A stretch of 64,000 nucleotides of DNA from the NCBI GenBank assembly GCA_964401935.1, contig CAYOAL010000025.1, positions 1 to 64,000 on the forward strand, written 5' to 3'. The DNA comes from JAPYTK01 sp964401935. Its GTDB lineage: Bacteria > Myxococcota_A > Polyangia > Polyangiales > Polyangiaceae. The notes beneath the pieces are model-generated. The model was given only the letters and a program-made list of their open reading frames with translations. It did no database searches and was not told the DNA's origin. Shown piece after piece: positions 36,862-45,314 of this stretch. How positions within the stretch are numbered: the stretch's first letter is position 1; the number at the start of each line of letters is the position of its first letter. The position numbers were made by a program, and so were the translations under genes.

Positions 36862-37611
36862 TCACAGCCCGAAGGCCGCGCGCAGCGCCCGCGCCGCGCT
36901 CGTCTGGCCACCCTGGGCGTCGCGTACCTCGAGGCGCTCGTGACGGAGGCAGCCCCGGGAGCGCGCGAGCGTCCACACGCTGAACAGCGGATGCTCGGCG
37001 TTCGGACGCGCCCATACGTCGCGCCGGCAGCGCGCGGACAGGCCATGGGCGGCCGCGCTGTCGAGCACGCGCTCGGGGCGCCGCCCGTCGGCACAGAGCA
37101 CCAAGAGCCCGTCGCCGGCGAGCACGCGGGCCCCGGCCGCCACGTAGTCTTCCACTCCGCCGTGGAGCTCGATGCGTGCCGCCGCCCGCTGTGGATCGGG
37201 CGACTCGAGCGCCGTGCCGCGGGGAAGGTAAGGGGGCGTGCCCGTGACGAGCTCACAGGGGCCGTGCTCCCAGCGCGCGGTCACCTCGCGGAGGTCGCCC
37301 GCGAAGAGCTGCACGCGCGGCGCGAGCTCGTTGTGCGCCACGCTCCTTTCGGCGAGCGCGAGGCTCACGGGTTGCACCTCGATGCCGCGGACGACAGCCG
37401 TCGGAAGCTTCCACGCGAGCATCAGCAGCACCGAGCCCACTCCACAGCCGAGATCGAGCACCGTACGTGCGGTCGGCGCCTCGGCGGCGGCTTGCCACGC
37501 GGTCGCCAGATCGTCGAGCGAGTAGCGGTGGCCGGCGCGCCGCTGCCAGATGCGGAAGTCGCGCGTGATGGCGTCGCAGGTGAGCTCGGAGTGTGGAGGG
37601 ATGTGATACAA
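36862..37611 (-). CDS. TrmN6/YfiC-like SAM-dependent methyltransferase
   Basis: The 249-aa class I methyltransferase has motif I D-L-G-C-G-V-G-S-V near residue 53, the acidic end of strand 2 (G-I-E-V-Q-P) and the catalytic motif T-G-T-P-P-Y-L-P near 124 in place of N-P-P-Y. N/T-P-P-Y marks N6-adenine or related amino-group methylases, and the overall layout resembles tRNA1(Val) (adenine37-N6)-methyltransferase. The start is a TTG at 37611, only 27 bp from the divergent Clp N-domain gene. A target in tRNA is the first guess, with other small-molecule or protein targets possible. Confidence 0.8.
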   Translation of the reverse strand: MYHIPPHSELTCDAITRDFRIWQRRAGHRYSLDDLATAWQAAAEAPTARTVLDLGCGVGSVLLMLAWKLPTAVVRGIEVQPVSLALAERSVAHNELAPRVQLFAGDLREVTARWEHGPCELVTGTPPYLPRGTALESPDPQRAAARIELHGGVEDYVAAGARVLAGDGLLVLCADGRRPERVLDSAAAHGLSARCRRDVWARPNAEHPLFSVWTLARSRGCLRHERLEVRDAQGGQTSAARALRAAFGL

Positions 37612-37638
37612 ACGGTCACGCCTCAGGGTGGAGTGGCT

Positions 37639-38481
37639 ATGGCGAAGACCTTTTCATTGGCACGATTCGGCGTGGACGCGAAGGGGGCGGTGGCCGGAGC
37701 GCAGAGGCGCGCCGACGCGCTCCGTCACCAACACGCCACCTCCTTGCATCTGTTGGCGGAGCTGTTCGATCGCTCGCCGAAGGTGTCGGAGGCGCTCGCC
37801 TCGCTCAAGGTCGACCCGTCCGCGTTTCGTCGGAGCGTGGAGGCGGCGCTCACGGGGCTCGAGGCGGGCGGCGACGGACGCTCGTTTTTGTCTCGCGAGA
37901 TGATCGAGCTCTTGCGCCGCGCCGAGGTGGAGGCCAGCGACCAGGAGGTAGACGTGGGGGATCTGCTCAACGCGCTGGCTCAGGAGGCAGAGGGACCAGC
38001 GCGGATGGTGCTCGCGACCCACGGGGTGAGGGCGGGGGCCTTCCGCCGCTTCTTCGTCGAGCCGGCCGACGCGAAAGCCGACGAGGACGAGGGCGAGGCG
38101 CTCTTGCGCGACTTCGCGAGCGAGGTGCGCTCCGAGCTCAACGACGCCGACGAGCGCGCCCTGCGCGAGCGCGGGCGCGGGCTCATCGCGCGGCTCGCCG
38201 AGCAGCTCAGCGGTCGCGACGGCATCCCCGGCCTCAAGCTGACGCGCGAGAGCGAGCGGCGGCTGCTGCTCGAGCGGCTGCCGCGAGACGCGGAGATCGT
38301 CGTCGAGTGGGAGGGCGACAGCGGCGCCGTCGCGCTCCACTGGCGCAAGAGCAAGAGCCGGAACGTGACGCGCTACGTGTGGAACCGCGTCGAGAAGCGC
38401 TGGGCGAGCGTCGACGGCGGAGGCTTCTACCAAGACCTCCAGGCCACCCTCAGAGCCTGCCTCTTCCCCGAGATGGGCTGA
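37639..38481 (+). CDS. Stand-alone Clp N-domain protein
   Basis: The 280-aa protein begins with a ClpA/ClpC-type N-terminal double repeat (about residues 15-150): A-D-A-L-R-H-Q-H-A-T-S-L-H-L-L-A-E-L-F in the first half, and the second repeat around S-R-E-M-I-E-L-L-R-R-A-E. No AAA domain follows. A charged helical segment (160-210) and a C-terminal domain with a Trp-Arg-Lys segment and R-Y-V-W-N-R-V-E complete it. Clp N-domains bind adaptors and substrates, so a decoy, adaptor or regulator of a Clp machine is plausible. Its SD-like GGTGGAG precedes the ATG. Divergent from the methyltransferase with 27 bp between. Confidence 0.8.
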   Translation: MAKTFSLARFGVDAKGAVAGAQRRADALRHQHATSLHLLAELFDRSPKVSEALASLKVDPSAFRRSVEAALTGLEAGGDGRSFLSREMIELLRRAEVEASDQEVDVGDLLNALAQEAEGPARMVLATHGVRAGAFRRFFVEPADAKADEDEGEALLRDFASEVRSELNDADERALRERGRGLIARLAEQLSGRDGIPGLKLTRESERRLLLERLPRDAEIVVEWEGDSGAVALHWRKSKSRNVTRYVWNRVEKRWASVDGGGFYQDLQATLRACLFPEMG

Positions 38482-38510
38482 GCCCGAGCTCGGCGCCGAG
38501 ATGGGCCGAG
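38468..38510. repeat. Duplication across the Clp N-domain gene stop codon
   Basis: CCGAGATGGGCTGAG (38468-38482), which contains the last Gly codon and the TGA, recurs with one change at 38496-38510, a period of 28 bp. Confidence 0.75.
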
Positions 38511-38596
38511 GCCGGCGGCTCGCCGCGCGGCGACACGTTCACCTCGGCGCATGGGATGGCCCGCCGTCACCGAGCAGCGGCGCGCCCGGCGCCGCG

Positions 38597-38911
38597 TCAG
38601 CTCGCGAAGCGCAGCCCAACCACCCAGCCTTGAGCGGAGCGCTCGGCCCACACCACCTCGGCGCGCTCGTGGGTCTGCGCACCGTCGGCGAGCTCGACGA
38701 CCGCGATGCAGCGCGACCCCACCGCGATGGGCGCATCGACCACCACCCGCATGCCGGTGCTGTTCGCGTCGATCGCGACCCCCTGCGTGTTGGGAGGCTG
38801 CAGAAACGTGACCTCGGCGTTCAACGCGAAGCGCTTCGACTCCCGCAGGCCCTGATCGTCGGTTTGCCGGGGGATGATGTCACTGATCCTGCGCTGGGGT
38901 GGTTCGCTCAT
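38597..38911 (-). CDS. Single-domain PilZ protein
   Basis: The 104-aa protein is mostly one PilZ domain, the c-di-GMP receptor fold. The RxxxR motif is R-E-S-K-R near residue 24. The second motif is D-A-N-S-T-G, a variant in which the usual Ser is Asn, so binding may be weaker. The C-terminal strand V-V-G-L-R-F closes the barrel. It has no fused effector domain and would act by binding a partner. It is convergent with the Clp N-domain gene and divergent from the TerB-like gene, so it is monocistronic. Confidence 0.88.
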   Translation of the reverse strand: MSEPPQRRISDIIPRQTDDQGLRESKRFALNAEVTFLQPPNTQGVAIDANSTGMRVVVDAPIAVGSRCIAVVELADGAQTHERAEVVWAERSAQGWVVGLRFAS

Positions 38912-39151
38912 GTCGGGCTCGGGCTGAGGCCCCCCTTGAGTGCAAGGAGCAAGCCACCGAAAGCACCCTCCTCTGGGCCGCTTCCGAGGGGCAGGTACGC
39001 GAAATCTGGCGGGAGGCTGCGGCTCGCTACGCATCCTTTTCCGCCTTCTGCAACAAAGTTGAGGCGAAAGGGGGCGCTCGACCGGCAGCGTCGCGCGCGG
39101 CGGCGTTCGCGGCAAAGCGTCCGCTTCCGAGCTCGGGGAGGATCTGTACGC

Positions 39152-39180
39152 TTGGCTAATCGTATGAGATCGCTTAGGTT
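39152..39180 (+). promoter_or_regulatory. Putative promoter of the TerB-like gene
   Basis: TTGGCT (39152-39157), an exact 17-base spacer and TAGGTT (39175-39180). The hexamer ends seven bases before the ATG at 39188, so the transcript would be leaderless or nearly so. An in-frame ATG at 39164 falls within the spacer and is excluded if this promoter is right. Confidence 0.55.
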
Positions 39181-39187
39181 TCGATTC

Positions 39188-39673
39188 ATGGCGACGAAAC
39201 CGATCCTCGGACGGGATGTCTACATGGCCCTCGCTGCGGTGGGATGGGCGGACGGGGAGCTGACGCCCGAGGCGGCGGACGCGATCGTGCGCACGGCCCT
39301 CGAGGAGGGGCTCGACGTCGAGGAGGTGGCGCGCATCGAGGAGGCGACGCGCAACAAGATCGAGATGGTCGAGGTGGACCGCATGGAGATGACGAAGGCC
39401 GACCGTCTCTACGTGTATGCGGTGGCGACGTGGATCGCGACGCTCGATGGGCCGCTCTCCAACCGTGGCGAGAGCGCCCTCGCTCGGCTCGGCGACGCGC
39501 TCGGGATCCCCGAAGCGCCGCGCAAACACGCCGACTCGATCATGCGCGAGGTGGCGGAGCTCAACGATCGTCCGGATCGCTTCGATCTGTTGACCTTGCG
39601 CAGGACCCTCGACAATCGCCTCGAGGAGGCGCGCAAGGCCCGCATCGGCAAGTTGATCAGCGGCCCGCAGTGA
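39188..39673 (+). CDS. TerB-like helical protein
   Basis: The 161-aa protein resembles the TerB/DUF533-type helical domain. It opens with Y-M-A-L-A-A-V-G-W-A-D-G-E-L-T-P-E-A, which matches the V-x-W-A-D-G-x-x-x-x-x-E helix-turn with acidic residues used for metal binding in TerB. A second, related segment (W-I-A-T-L-D-G-P-L-S) comes near residue 85, so the domain has a pseudo-repeat. No tellurite operon is present. It is probably a cytosolic stress or metal-linked protein. Confidence 0.75.
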   Translation: MATKPILGRDVYMALAAVGWADGELTPEAADAIVRTALEEGLDVEEVARIEEATRNKIEMVEVDRMEMTKADRLYVYAVATWIATLDGPLSNRGESALARLGDALGIPEAPRKHADSIMREVAELNDRPDRFDLLTLRRTLDNRLEEARKARIGKLISGPQ

Positions 39674-39700
39674 CGCGCTCGATGACGCAGGGAACGCCGC

Positions 39701-41149
39701 TCAGAACTGGAAGTAGATGAACGGCTGAACGTCGGTGCTGCGCACTTGCACGACGAGCTGCACGACCACGAGCAGCACCACCGCCCGAGCCACCATGGGC
39801 ACGCGGGTGAAGGCGCGCCGCAGCGTCTCGCCCCACGCCGTCGGCACCAGCGCGACGGCGGCCCCGACCGCGAGCGCGGCCACCAACCAGCGGCGGACGT
39901 CGAGCACCGTGAGCACCCGCGACAGCTCCCACTCTGCGCCCATGCGCGAGAAGACGAGCCAGGCGCTCTCGAAGTCGCGAGCGCGGAAGAAGATCCACAG
40001 GGCGATCACGAAGTGGAGGGTGAGCACCCAGCCGAGCGCGCTCCGCACCGCGCCGTCGCCGCGGGGCACGAGCGCGGAGAAGCCCTTGTGGACGGCGAGG
40101 CCGAGGCCGTGGAACCCGCCCCACACCACGAAGTTCCACGAGGCGCCGTGCCACAAGCCGCCGAGGAGCATCGTGATCATGAGGTTCACGTACTGGCGGG
40201 TCGGGCCGCTGCGGTTGCCGCCGAGCGGGATGTAGAGGTAGTCGCGCAGCCAGGTGGAGAGCGAGATGTGCCAGCGCCGCCAGAAGTCGGTGATGCTCGT
40301 GGCGCGGTACGGTGAGTTGAAGTTCTCGGGCAGGTAGAAGCCGAGCACCTGGGCCATGCCGATCGCGATGTCGGAGTAGCCCGAGAAGTCGAAGTAGATC
40401 TGCAGCGCGTAGCCGTAGGTCGCGAGCAGGATCTCGAAACCGCCATAGGTCTGGGGCGCGTCGAAGACCAGATCGCAATAGAGGCCGATGTAGTCGGCGA
40501 GGAGCGCCTTCTTCACCACGCCGGCCACGATGCGAAAGAGACCGCTCGCCACGTCGTCGGCGGTGGGCTCGAGCGTCTTCCGGATCTGCGGCAACAGATC
40601 CTGGGCCCTCACGATGGGGCCTGCCACGATCTGCGGGAAGAACGAGAGGAAGAAGGCGTACTCGAGCAGATCCTCGCACGGCTCGACGTCGCCGCGGTAC
40701 ACGTCGACCACGTAGCTCAGCGACTGGAACGTGTAGAACGAGATGCCGATAGGGAGGAAGATGTCGATCGGCTCGAACGACAGCCCCCGCGCCGCGGCCA
40801 CGTTCTCGAGGAAGAAGTTTTGGTACTTGAAGTAGCCGAGGATGCCGAGGCCGATCAGCACCGAGGCGCCGACGAGCGCCTTCCTCACGCCGGGCCGCGT
40901 CTCTGCCGCCAGCTGCCGGGCGAGCGCGTAGTCGATGAGCGTGGTCACCAGCAGGGTGACCATGAACGCGCCGTTGCACTTGTAATAGTAAAAGAGGGAG
41001 AACGAGAGCACGTAGGTGACGCGCGCCCACGCCATCCTCTTGAGGAGCGCGAAGCCGGCGAGGAAGAGCGTGAAGAACAGGAAGAAGGTGCCGCTCGAGA
41101 ACAGGAGGGGCTCGCGCGGGTCGTGGGCGAACAGCTCGAGCACGCTCAT
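39701..41149 (-). CDS. MBOAT family O-acyltransferase (AlgI/DltB-like)
   Basis: The 482-aa polytopic protein has about 11 membrane helices and the MBOAT signatures. The segment W-R-R-W-H-I-S-L-S-T-W-L-R-D-Y lies near residue 290, and the catalytic His lies in L-L-G-G-L-W-H-G-A-S-W-N-F near 333. It would carry an acyl group (often acetyl) across the membrane for attachment to an exopolysaccharide or surface polymer. The GTG/ATG choice is settled by ATG 41149, whose ATGA overlaps the stop of the upstream SGNH gene, as in alginate- or Dlt-type acylation pairs. Confidence 0.94.
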   Translation of the reverse strand: MSVLELFAHDPREPLLFSSGTFFLFFTLFLAGFALLKRMAWARVTYVLSFSLFYYYKCNGAFMVTLLVTTLIDYALARQLAAETRPGVRKALVGASVLIGLGILGYFKYQNFFLENVAAARGLSFEPIDIFLPIGISFYTFQSLSYVVDVYRGDVEPCEDLLEYAFFLSFFPQIVAGPIVRAQDLLPQIRKTLEPTADDVASGLFRIVAGVVKKALLADYIGLYCDLVFDAPQTYGGFEILLATYGYALQIYFDFSGYSDIAIGMAQVLGFYLPENFNSPYRATSITDFWRRWHISLSTWLRDYLYIPLGGNRSGPTRQYVNLMITMLLGGLWHGASWNFVVWGGFHGLGLAVHKGFSALVPRGDGAVRSALGWVLTLHFVIALWIFFRARDFESAWLVFSRMGAEWELSRVLTVLDVRRWLVAALAVGAAVALVPTAWGETLRRAFTRVPMVARAVVLLVVVQLVVQVRSTDVQPFIYFQF

Positions 41150-42060
41150 TTTCGGTGCTTCTCGAGGTAGCCTTCGGGGACCCGGTAGGGCGGTGGATAC
41201 ACCTTCGCCGGCGGCTTCTGCGCGGGGCGGGTGGGCGGCTTCATCGGGATGCGCACCGCGGCCTCCGTTTCCATCCAGCGCGCGAACGCGTCCACCCACT
41301 TTCGTCCAGCGGTGGGGGTGGGATGGATGCCGTCCGACTCGCGGTCGAGCTCGAGGCCGGCCGAGCGAAAGAAGCGGCCCGCGCCCACGGTCTTGTGGAC
41401 CATGTCGTTGAACCCGGTGTCCTCACGCCAGTTGGGAGGACCGAGCCAAAAATAGTGCCGATTACCGATGATCTTGTTGATCGTGCGCACCGAGCTCTGG
41501 CGCGAGGCCACGTCGCGCACGCCGAGCTCGGAGGCCCCGAGCACGACGATGACGTAGGTGGGGTCGAACTCGCGGAGGCAGTCGCTGAGCTTGGACTGCG
41601 ACCCCCAGGCGACGGTGGTCGACGCGTACCAGATCACCGGGAACAGCTTGTGGCCGTTCTCCTGGCAGTAGTCGGCGAGGGGCTGGATGAGGTTCACGAC
41701 CATCGAGTCGCCGACGATCATGATGCGCTGAGGGCTTGGATCGAGGGGGGGCGGGGGGGGGCCACTCCGCGCCGCGGAGCTCGGGCCGGCCGCGCTCGGG
41801 CTCGCGGCCGCGGCCTGCGCGGGGGACGGGTCGCTCGCCCCGGTCGCGGGGGGGAGCTCGACGTCGGTGGGCACCTCCGCCGGCGAGAGCCGCTCGCGCA
41901 CGTCGGTCTGGGTGAGGGCGATCCCCCCGAGCGAGACCGGCTCCTCGAGGAAGGAGTAGGCGCCGAGGACGAGCCAGACCCCGAGGAACACCACGAGGAG
42001 CTCCACGTGCACATCGAGGCGGCGAGACGCTGGCGGCCGGATCGACACCAGCGCCACCAT
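41146..42060 (-). CDS. Membrane-anchored SGNH hydrolase-like acyl transfer partner
   Basis: The 304-aa protein has an N-terminal membrane anchor (about residues 18-38), a Pro/Ala/Ser linker (70-110) and an SGNH/GDSL domain. The nucleophile is in V-G-D-S-M near 117, a G-A-S-E segment is near 175 and the catalytic Asp-His pair is in D-G-I-H-P-T near 246. This is the usual periplasmic partner of MBOAT proteins (AlgX, PatB or DltD-like), moving the acyl group to the polymer. It is upstream of and coupled to the MBOAT gene. A Pro/Lys-rich C-terminus follows the domain. Confidence 0.88.
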   Translation of the reverse strand: MVALVSIRPPASRRLDVHVELLVVFLGVWLVLGAYSFLEEPVSLGGIALTQTDVRERLSPAEVPTDVELPPATGASDPSPAQAAAASPSAAGPSSAARSGPPPPPLDPSPQRIMIVGDSMVVNLIQPLADYCQENGHKLFPVIWYASTTVAWGSQSKLSDCLREFDPTYVIVVLGASELGVRDVASRQSSVRTINKIIGNRHYFWLGPPNWREDTGFNDMVHKTVGAGRFFRSAGLELDRESDGIHPTPTAGRKWVDAFARWMETEAAVRIPMKPPTRPAQKPPAKVYPPPYRVPEGYLEKHRK

Positions 42061-42128
42061 TGTCCCGGAGGCGCTGGGGGGACAAGTACGTGTGAGGCGT
42101 GGCCGGTCGGTTGGGGTAGAATGCCTCC

Positions 42129-42791
42129 ATGCTGCGGTCTCTGCTTGCCGTCGTAGGGGCCAGCGCCGCTGTCCTCGTGGGCGTGGGCTGCGCGGTGGGC
42201 GGCGGCGAGACGGGCGAGCTCCCGGCCGGCGGCGGCGGACCCGGGGCCGGTGGCTTCGGGGGCGCGACCCAGGTCGCCACCACCAGCGCGTCGGTAGGGG
42301 GCGCCGGGGGCGGCACGCCGAGCGGCGCCGGCGGGGGCGGCGGTGAGCTCGGGAACTGCACGTTCGACGCGCCCAACACCTGCGACACCGCCGAGCTCAT
42401 TCCAGCCATCGCCGGCGACGAGAACGACCCTCCCGCCGTGCGCTATGGGGTCACCTCCAAGTGGTACCGGATCCGCATCACCGAGGAGAACGGCTCGATC
42501 CTCGAGGAAGATCTGAGCTACACGGTGACCCTCTCGAGCGCGCCCGGGATGGCGTACGATCTCGTGGTGTATCAGGGGCCTCAGGCGGGCAACCCGAGCT
42601 GCGGCGCGCCGCCCAAGGTGGGCGTGGTGCAGCCCAACGGCGACCAGACCGTGCACGACGGCTGGGACGACGATCAGGGCATCGGCGGGGAGGACGACAG
42701 CGTGTGGCTCATCGTCGAGGTGCGCTACGTCTCCGGCGACGCGTGCGACGCGGCCGCGCAGTGGACGCTCACGATCCAGGGGCACACCTGA
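42129..42791 (+). CDS. Gly-rich lipoprotein
   Basis: The 220-aa lipoprotein has a signal peptide with lipobox GVGC (about residue 21) and a long Gly/Ser/Thr/Ala linker (25-75), a style typical of this window. The mature domain (about 78-220) has five Cys, acidic patches such as Trp-Asp-Asp-Asp, and a beta-rich pattern ending in W-T-L-T-I-Q. Family unknown; perhaps a carbohydrate- or calcium-binding surface domain. A TAGAAT hexamer ends six bases before the ATG and no Shine-Dalgarno is seen. Confidence 0.8.
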   Translation: MLRSLLAVVGASAAVLVGVGCAVGGGETGELPAGGGGPGAGGFGGATQVATTSASVGGAGGGTPSGAGGGGGELGNCTFDAPNTCDTAELIPAIAGDENDPPAVRYGVTSKWYRIRITEENGSILEEDLSYTVTLSSAPGMAYDLVVYQGPQAGNPSCGAPPKVGVVQPNGDQTVHDGWDDDQGIGGEDDSVWLIVEVRYVSGDACDAAAQWTLTIQGHT

Positions 42792-42927
42792 CGGCCGCGC
42801 GTCGATCGCGGCGAACGAGGAGCGCTCCGTGCACCTCGACGATCGGCGCTGGGGGCCCGCTGCCCCTTGTCTCCTCGGCGGCACCTTTGCTATCAGGGAC
42901 AGCCTTTCTCCGCGGCTTGGAGAGCTG

Positions 42928-43731
42928 ATGGATCGGGAGCACTTCCTAGAGGACAAAACCGTCGTCGTCGAGCAAGCGCTGATGTGCGATCACGCCGGCG
43001 AGGAGCTGGAGCAGCTGCACGCGCTCGGGTTGCTCGAGGAGCTCGTGCCCGAGGTGGCCGCGATGGTCGGGTTCGGGGGTGCCAAGCAGGGTCACAAGGA
43101 CCTCTGGTGGCACACCAAACGCGTGGTGGAGCAAACCATCAAGCGGCGCCCGGTGCGCTGGGCGGCCCTGTTTCACGACGTGGGCAAGGTGGCGACGTTC
43201 TCCCGCGAGGGGGGCAAGGTGAGCTTTCACGGCCACGAGATCGTGAGCGCCAAGCTCTTCGACAAGGCGGCCCGGCGAATCGGCCTCGAGGACGACTTTC
43301 GCAGGCACGTGCGGTTTCTCATCCGGTACCTCGGCCACGTGGAGAGCTACCAACCCGACTGGACCGACAGCGCAGTTCGGCGCCTCTTTCGCGACACCCA
43401 GCGGCACTTCTCGGATCTCATCGCGCTCGCGCGCGCGGACATCACCACCAAACACGTCGACAAGCGGCGCCGCCACCACGCCCGCATGCACGAGCTCGCG
43501 GAGCGGGCCGAGGCCATCGCCAAAAAAGACGCCGAGCTGCCCCTCCTGCCGAAGGGCCTCGGCACGGTGCTCATCGGCGCGCTCGGGATCGCGCCAGGGC
43601 CGGGGCTCGGCCGCCTCATGAAGGAGCTCGAGGCGGCGGTGCAGCGCGGCGACGTGGAGCCGCGCGCCGAGCCCGACACCTACGTGGCGTACGTGCGGGA
43701 CCGCGGCGATCTGGCCGACTTCTGTGCCTGA
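42928..43731 (+). CDS. HD-domain phosphohydrolase
   Basis: The 267-aa protein carries an HD metal-binding domain: W-H-T-K-R-V near residue 66, the H-D pair in L-F-H-D-V-G-K near 82 and F-H-G-H-E near 100. The arrangement resembles the HD domain following tRNA nucleotidyltransferases, with no nucleotidyltransferase domain present. It probably hydrolyses a phosphate ester or nucleotide. The ATG at 42928 has GGAGAG upstream; the reading frame extends further upstream but that part lacks coding character. It stands alone between two lipoprotein genes. Confidence 0.85.
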   Translation: MDREHFLEDKTVVVEQALMCDHAGEELEQLHALGLLEELVPEVAAMVGFGGAKQGHKDLWWHTKRVVEQTIKRRPVRWAALFHDVGKVATFSREGGKVSFHGHEIVSAKLFDKAARRIGLEDDFRRHVRFLIRYLGHVESYQPDWTDSAVRRLFRDTQRHFSDLIALARADITTKHVDKRRRHHARMHELAERAEAIAKKDAELPLLPKGLGTVLIGALGIAPGPGLGRLMKELEAAVQRGDVEPRAEPDTYVAYVRDRGDLADFCA

Positions 43732-43943
43732 GGGCGCGACGACGTGGCCTGGAGGCGTCGGCGGCGATAACTGCGCTCCTCGGCGATCGTGATCGAAATG
43801 TCGTGGTCGCCGACCTTCGGCTCCCCATCGTCGCAAAAATCCTCCACACTTGAGGGTGGTACGCGGGTTGCGATGCGGTTTGTACGGCGCGTGACGACGA
43901 GAGCACGTGACGCGAGGCTCCCTCGAGAGGTCCTGGAGAGACG

Positions 43944-44726
43944 ATGACGAGAATCCAAAGCATCTTGGCGGCTGGCTTGGTGATGGGTGTCTGTGCCTGC
44001 GCCGACGGCTCCTTCAACCCCTACGTCGGTGGCGATCCGGGACCGGTGGGGGCGTCGGGCGAGCTCGGCAAGGGCACCTTCTTTTACCAGTGCACCGATG
44101 ACGCGGATCCGGTGTGCGACGGCGGGCAGAGCGACTTCCCGAGAGGTACCGCCCTGGCGGTGGGTGCGAGCTTCAGCCTCTACTTCCGCGAGGCGACCGG
44201 CCCGAGCGCCAGCCTCGAGTCGAGCGCGCCGCACCGGCTGAGCGTGGCGGGCTCGGTGTTCGTTGCCGAGAGGCCGGGCACGGTGGCCGTGATCGCCAAG
44301 CGCGAGGGGAGGGTGCTCGATCTGTTGCACCTCGGGCTCGCGGAGATGACCGAGCTCCACATCGCGTCCGAGATGCCCGAGGTGGCCGTGCTCGACGAAG
44401 CCGACACGCTCGCGCTCGAGGTCGGCCAGCGGGTACGTCTGCGGGCGACGCCCCGCGACGCGCTGGGCGCGGAGCTTGGCGGCGCGTTGTCGATGGAGTG
44501 GCAGAGCGGCGATCTCTCGGTGGTGTCGTTCGACGGCTCGAGCCGCGACAACGGGGTGGAGCTGGTCGCGAACAAGCCGGGCACCGCCACGATCTTCGTG
44601 ACGATGGGGGAGCTGAGCCGCACCCTCACGGCGGTGGTCGACGGCGTCGCCGTCCCCCTCTCGGGCCGGCCGTCGGTGATGCCGAGCTACGACATTCACG
44701 AGATCCCCCAGGAGGAAGGACAGTGA
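43944..44726 (+). CDS. Lipoprotein with bacterial Ig-like domain
   Basis: The 260-aa product has a signal peptide and lipobox V-C-A-C (about residue 19). The mature part is beta-rich; the region 150-240 resembles a BIG_2-type bacterial Ig-like domain, with L-E-V-G-Q-R-V-R-L-R-A-T-P-R-D and the closing N-K-P-G-T-A-T-I-F-V-T. A GGAG site precedes the ATG. The stop overlaps the next lipoprotein gene (GTGA), which suggests that the two form one surface complex. Confidence 0.85.
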   Translation: MTRIQSILAAGLVMGVCACADGSFNPYVGGDPGPVGASGELGKGTFFYQCTDDADPVCDGGQSDFPRGTALAVGASFSLYFREATGPSASLESSAPHRLSVAGSVFVAERPGTVAVIAKREGRVLDLLHLGLAEMTELHIASEMPEVAVLDEADTLALEVGQRVRLRATPRDALGAELGGALSMEWQSGDLSVVSFDGSSRDNGVELVANKPGTATIFVTMGELSRTLTAVVDGVAVPLSGRPSVMPSYDIHEIPQEEGQ

Positions 44727-45196
44727 GCGTGGATTGCCTCGAGCGTTGGTTGCAGCGCGGCGCGTCGCTCGCGAGCGTGGTCGGGGTGGCTCTCGCCGCC
44801 TCGCTGCTCGGTGGCTGCGCGGCGGACTACAGCGTCGATTTCGGCTACCTCAGCTCCCCGCCGGTGCAGGCCGACATCGCGGTGACCTTCGAGCAGATTC
44901 GGCTCCAGGACGGCTACGCGGTGGCCGTGATCGCCCGGCCGCTGAAGAACGACGACAAGATGGACTGGGAGACGACCCTGGAGCTCGAGCCGACGGATCG
45001 GCGCGTGGTCGACCTCGAGCGCCTCGAGTTCGACGAGGAGCGCGAGGAGCGCAAGGAATACGATCGCCGCGAAGGCGACTGGCGCTACACGATCTGGGGC
45101 CGGGCGCCGGGAGCGGCGAGCCTTCAGGTCTGGATCGACGGCGAGCACGAGGCCGAGATCCCGGTGCTCGTCTCCGCACAACCCGACGGTCCCTGA
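44723..45196 (+). CDS. Lipoprotein coupled to the Ig-like lipoprotein
   Basis: The 157-aa product has a signal peptide ending in lipobox L-L-G-G-C (about residue 32) and a beta-rich mature domain with an Asp/Glu/Arg-rich segment (F-D-E-E-R-E-E-R-K-E-Y, about 100-110). The start is the GTG at 44723, overlapping the upstream TGA. An almost perfect AGGAGGAAGGA lies just before it, one of the strongest ribosome sites in the window. The final residues are encoded within a tandem duplication that spans the stop codon. Function unknown. Confidence 0.85.
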   Translation: MSVDCLERWLQRGASLASVVGVALAASLLGGCAADYSVDFGYLSSPPVQADIAVTFEQIRLQDGYAVAVIARPLKNDDKMDWETTLELEPTDRRVVDLERLEFDEEREERKEYDRREGDWRYTIWGRAPGAASLQVWIDGEHEAEIPVLVSAQPDGP

Positions 45197-45240
45197 CCCG
45201 GGGGCTCGTCTCCGCACAGCCCGCGGTACCCGACCCGGGG
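45166..45240. repeat. 38-bp tandem duplication across a lipoprotein stop codon
   Basis: A unit starting GCTCGTCTCCGCACA and ending GACCCGGGG occurs at 45166-45203 and again at 45204-45240 with a few changes and one deletion. The first copy contains the last ten codons and the TGA of the lipoprotein gene. Confidence 0.85.
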
Positions 45241-45314
45241 GCCCTCGTGACCAGCCCCGTCCGCATGGGTTGCGGGCGTGCGAACGAATTGCGGGGACGC
45301 GCGGGCGTGGGACC

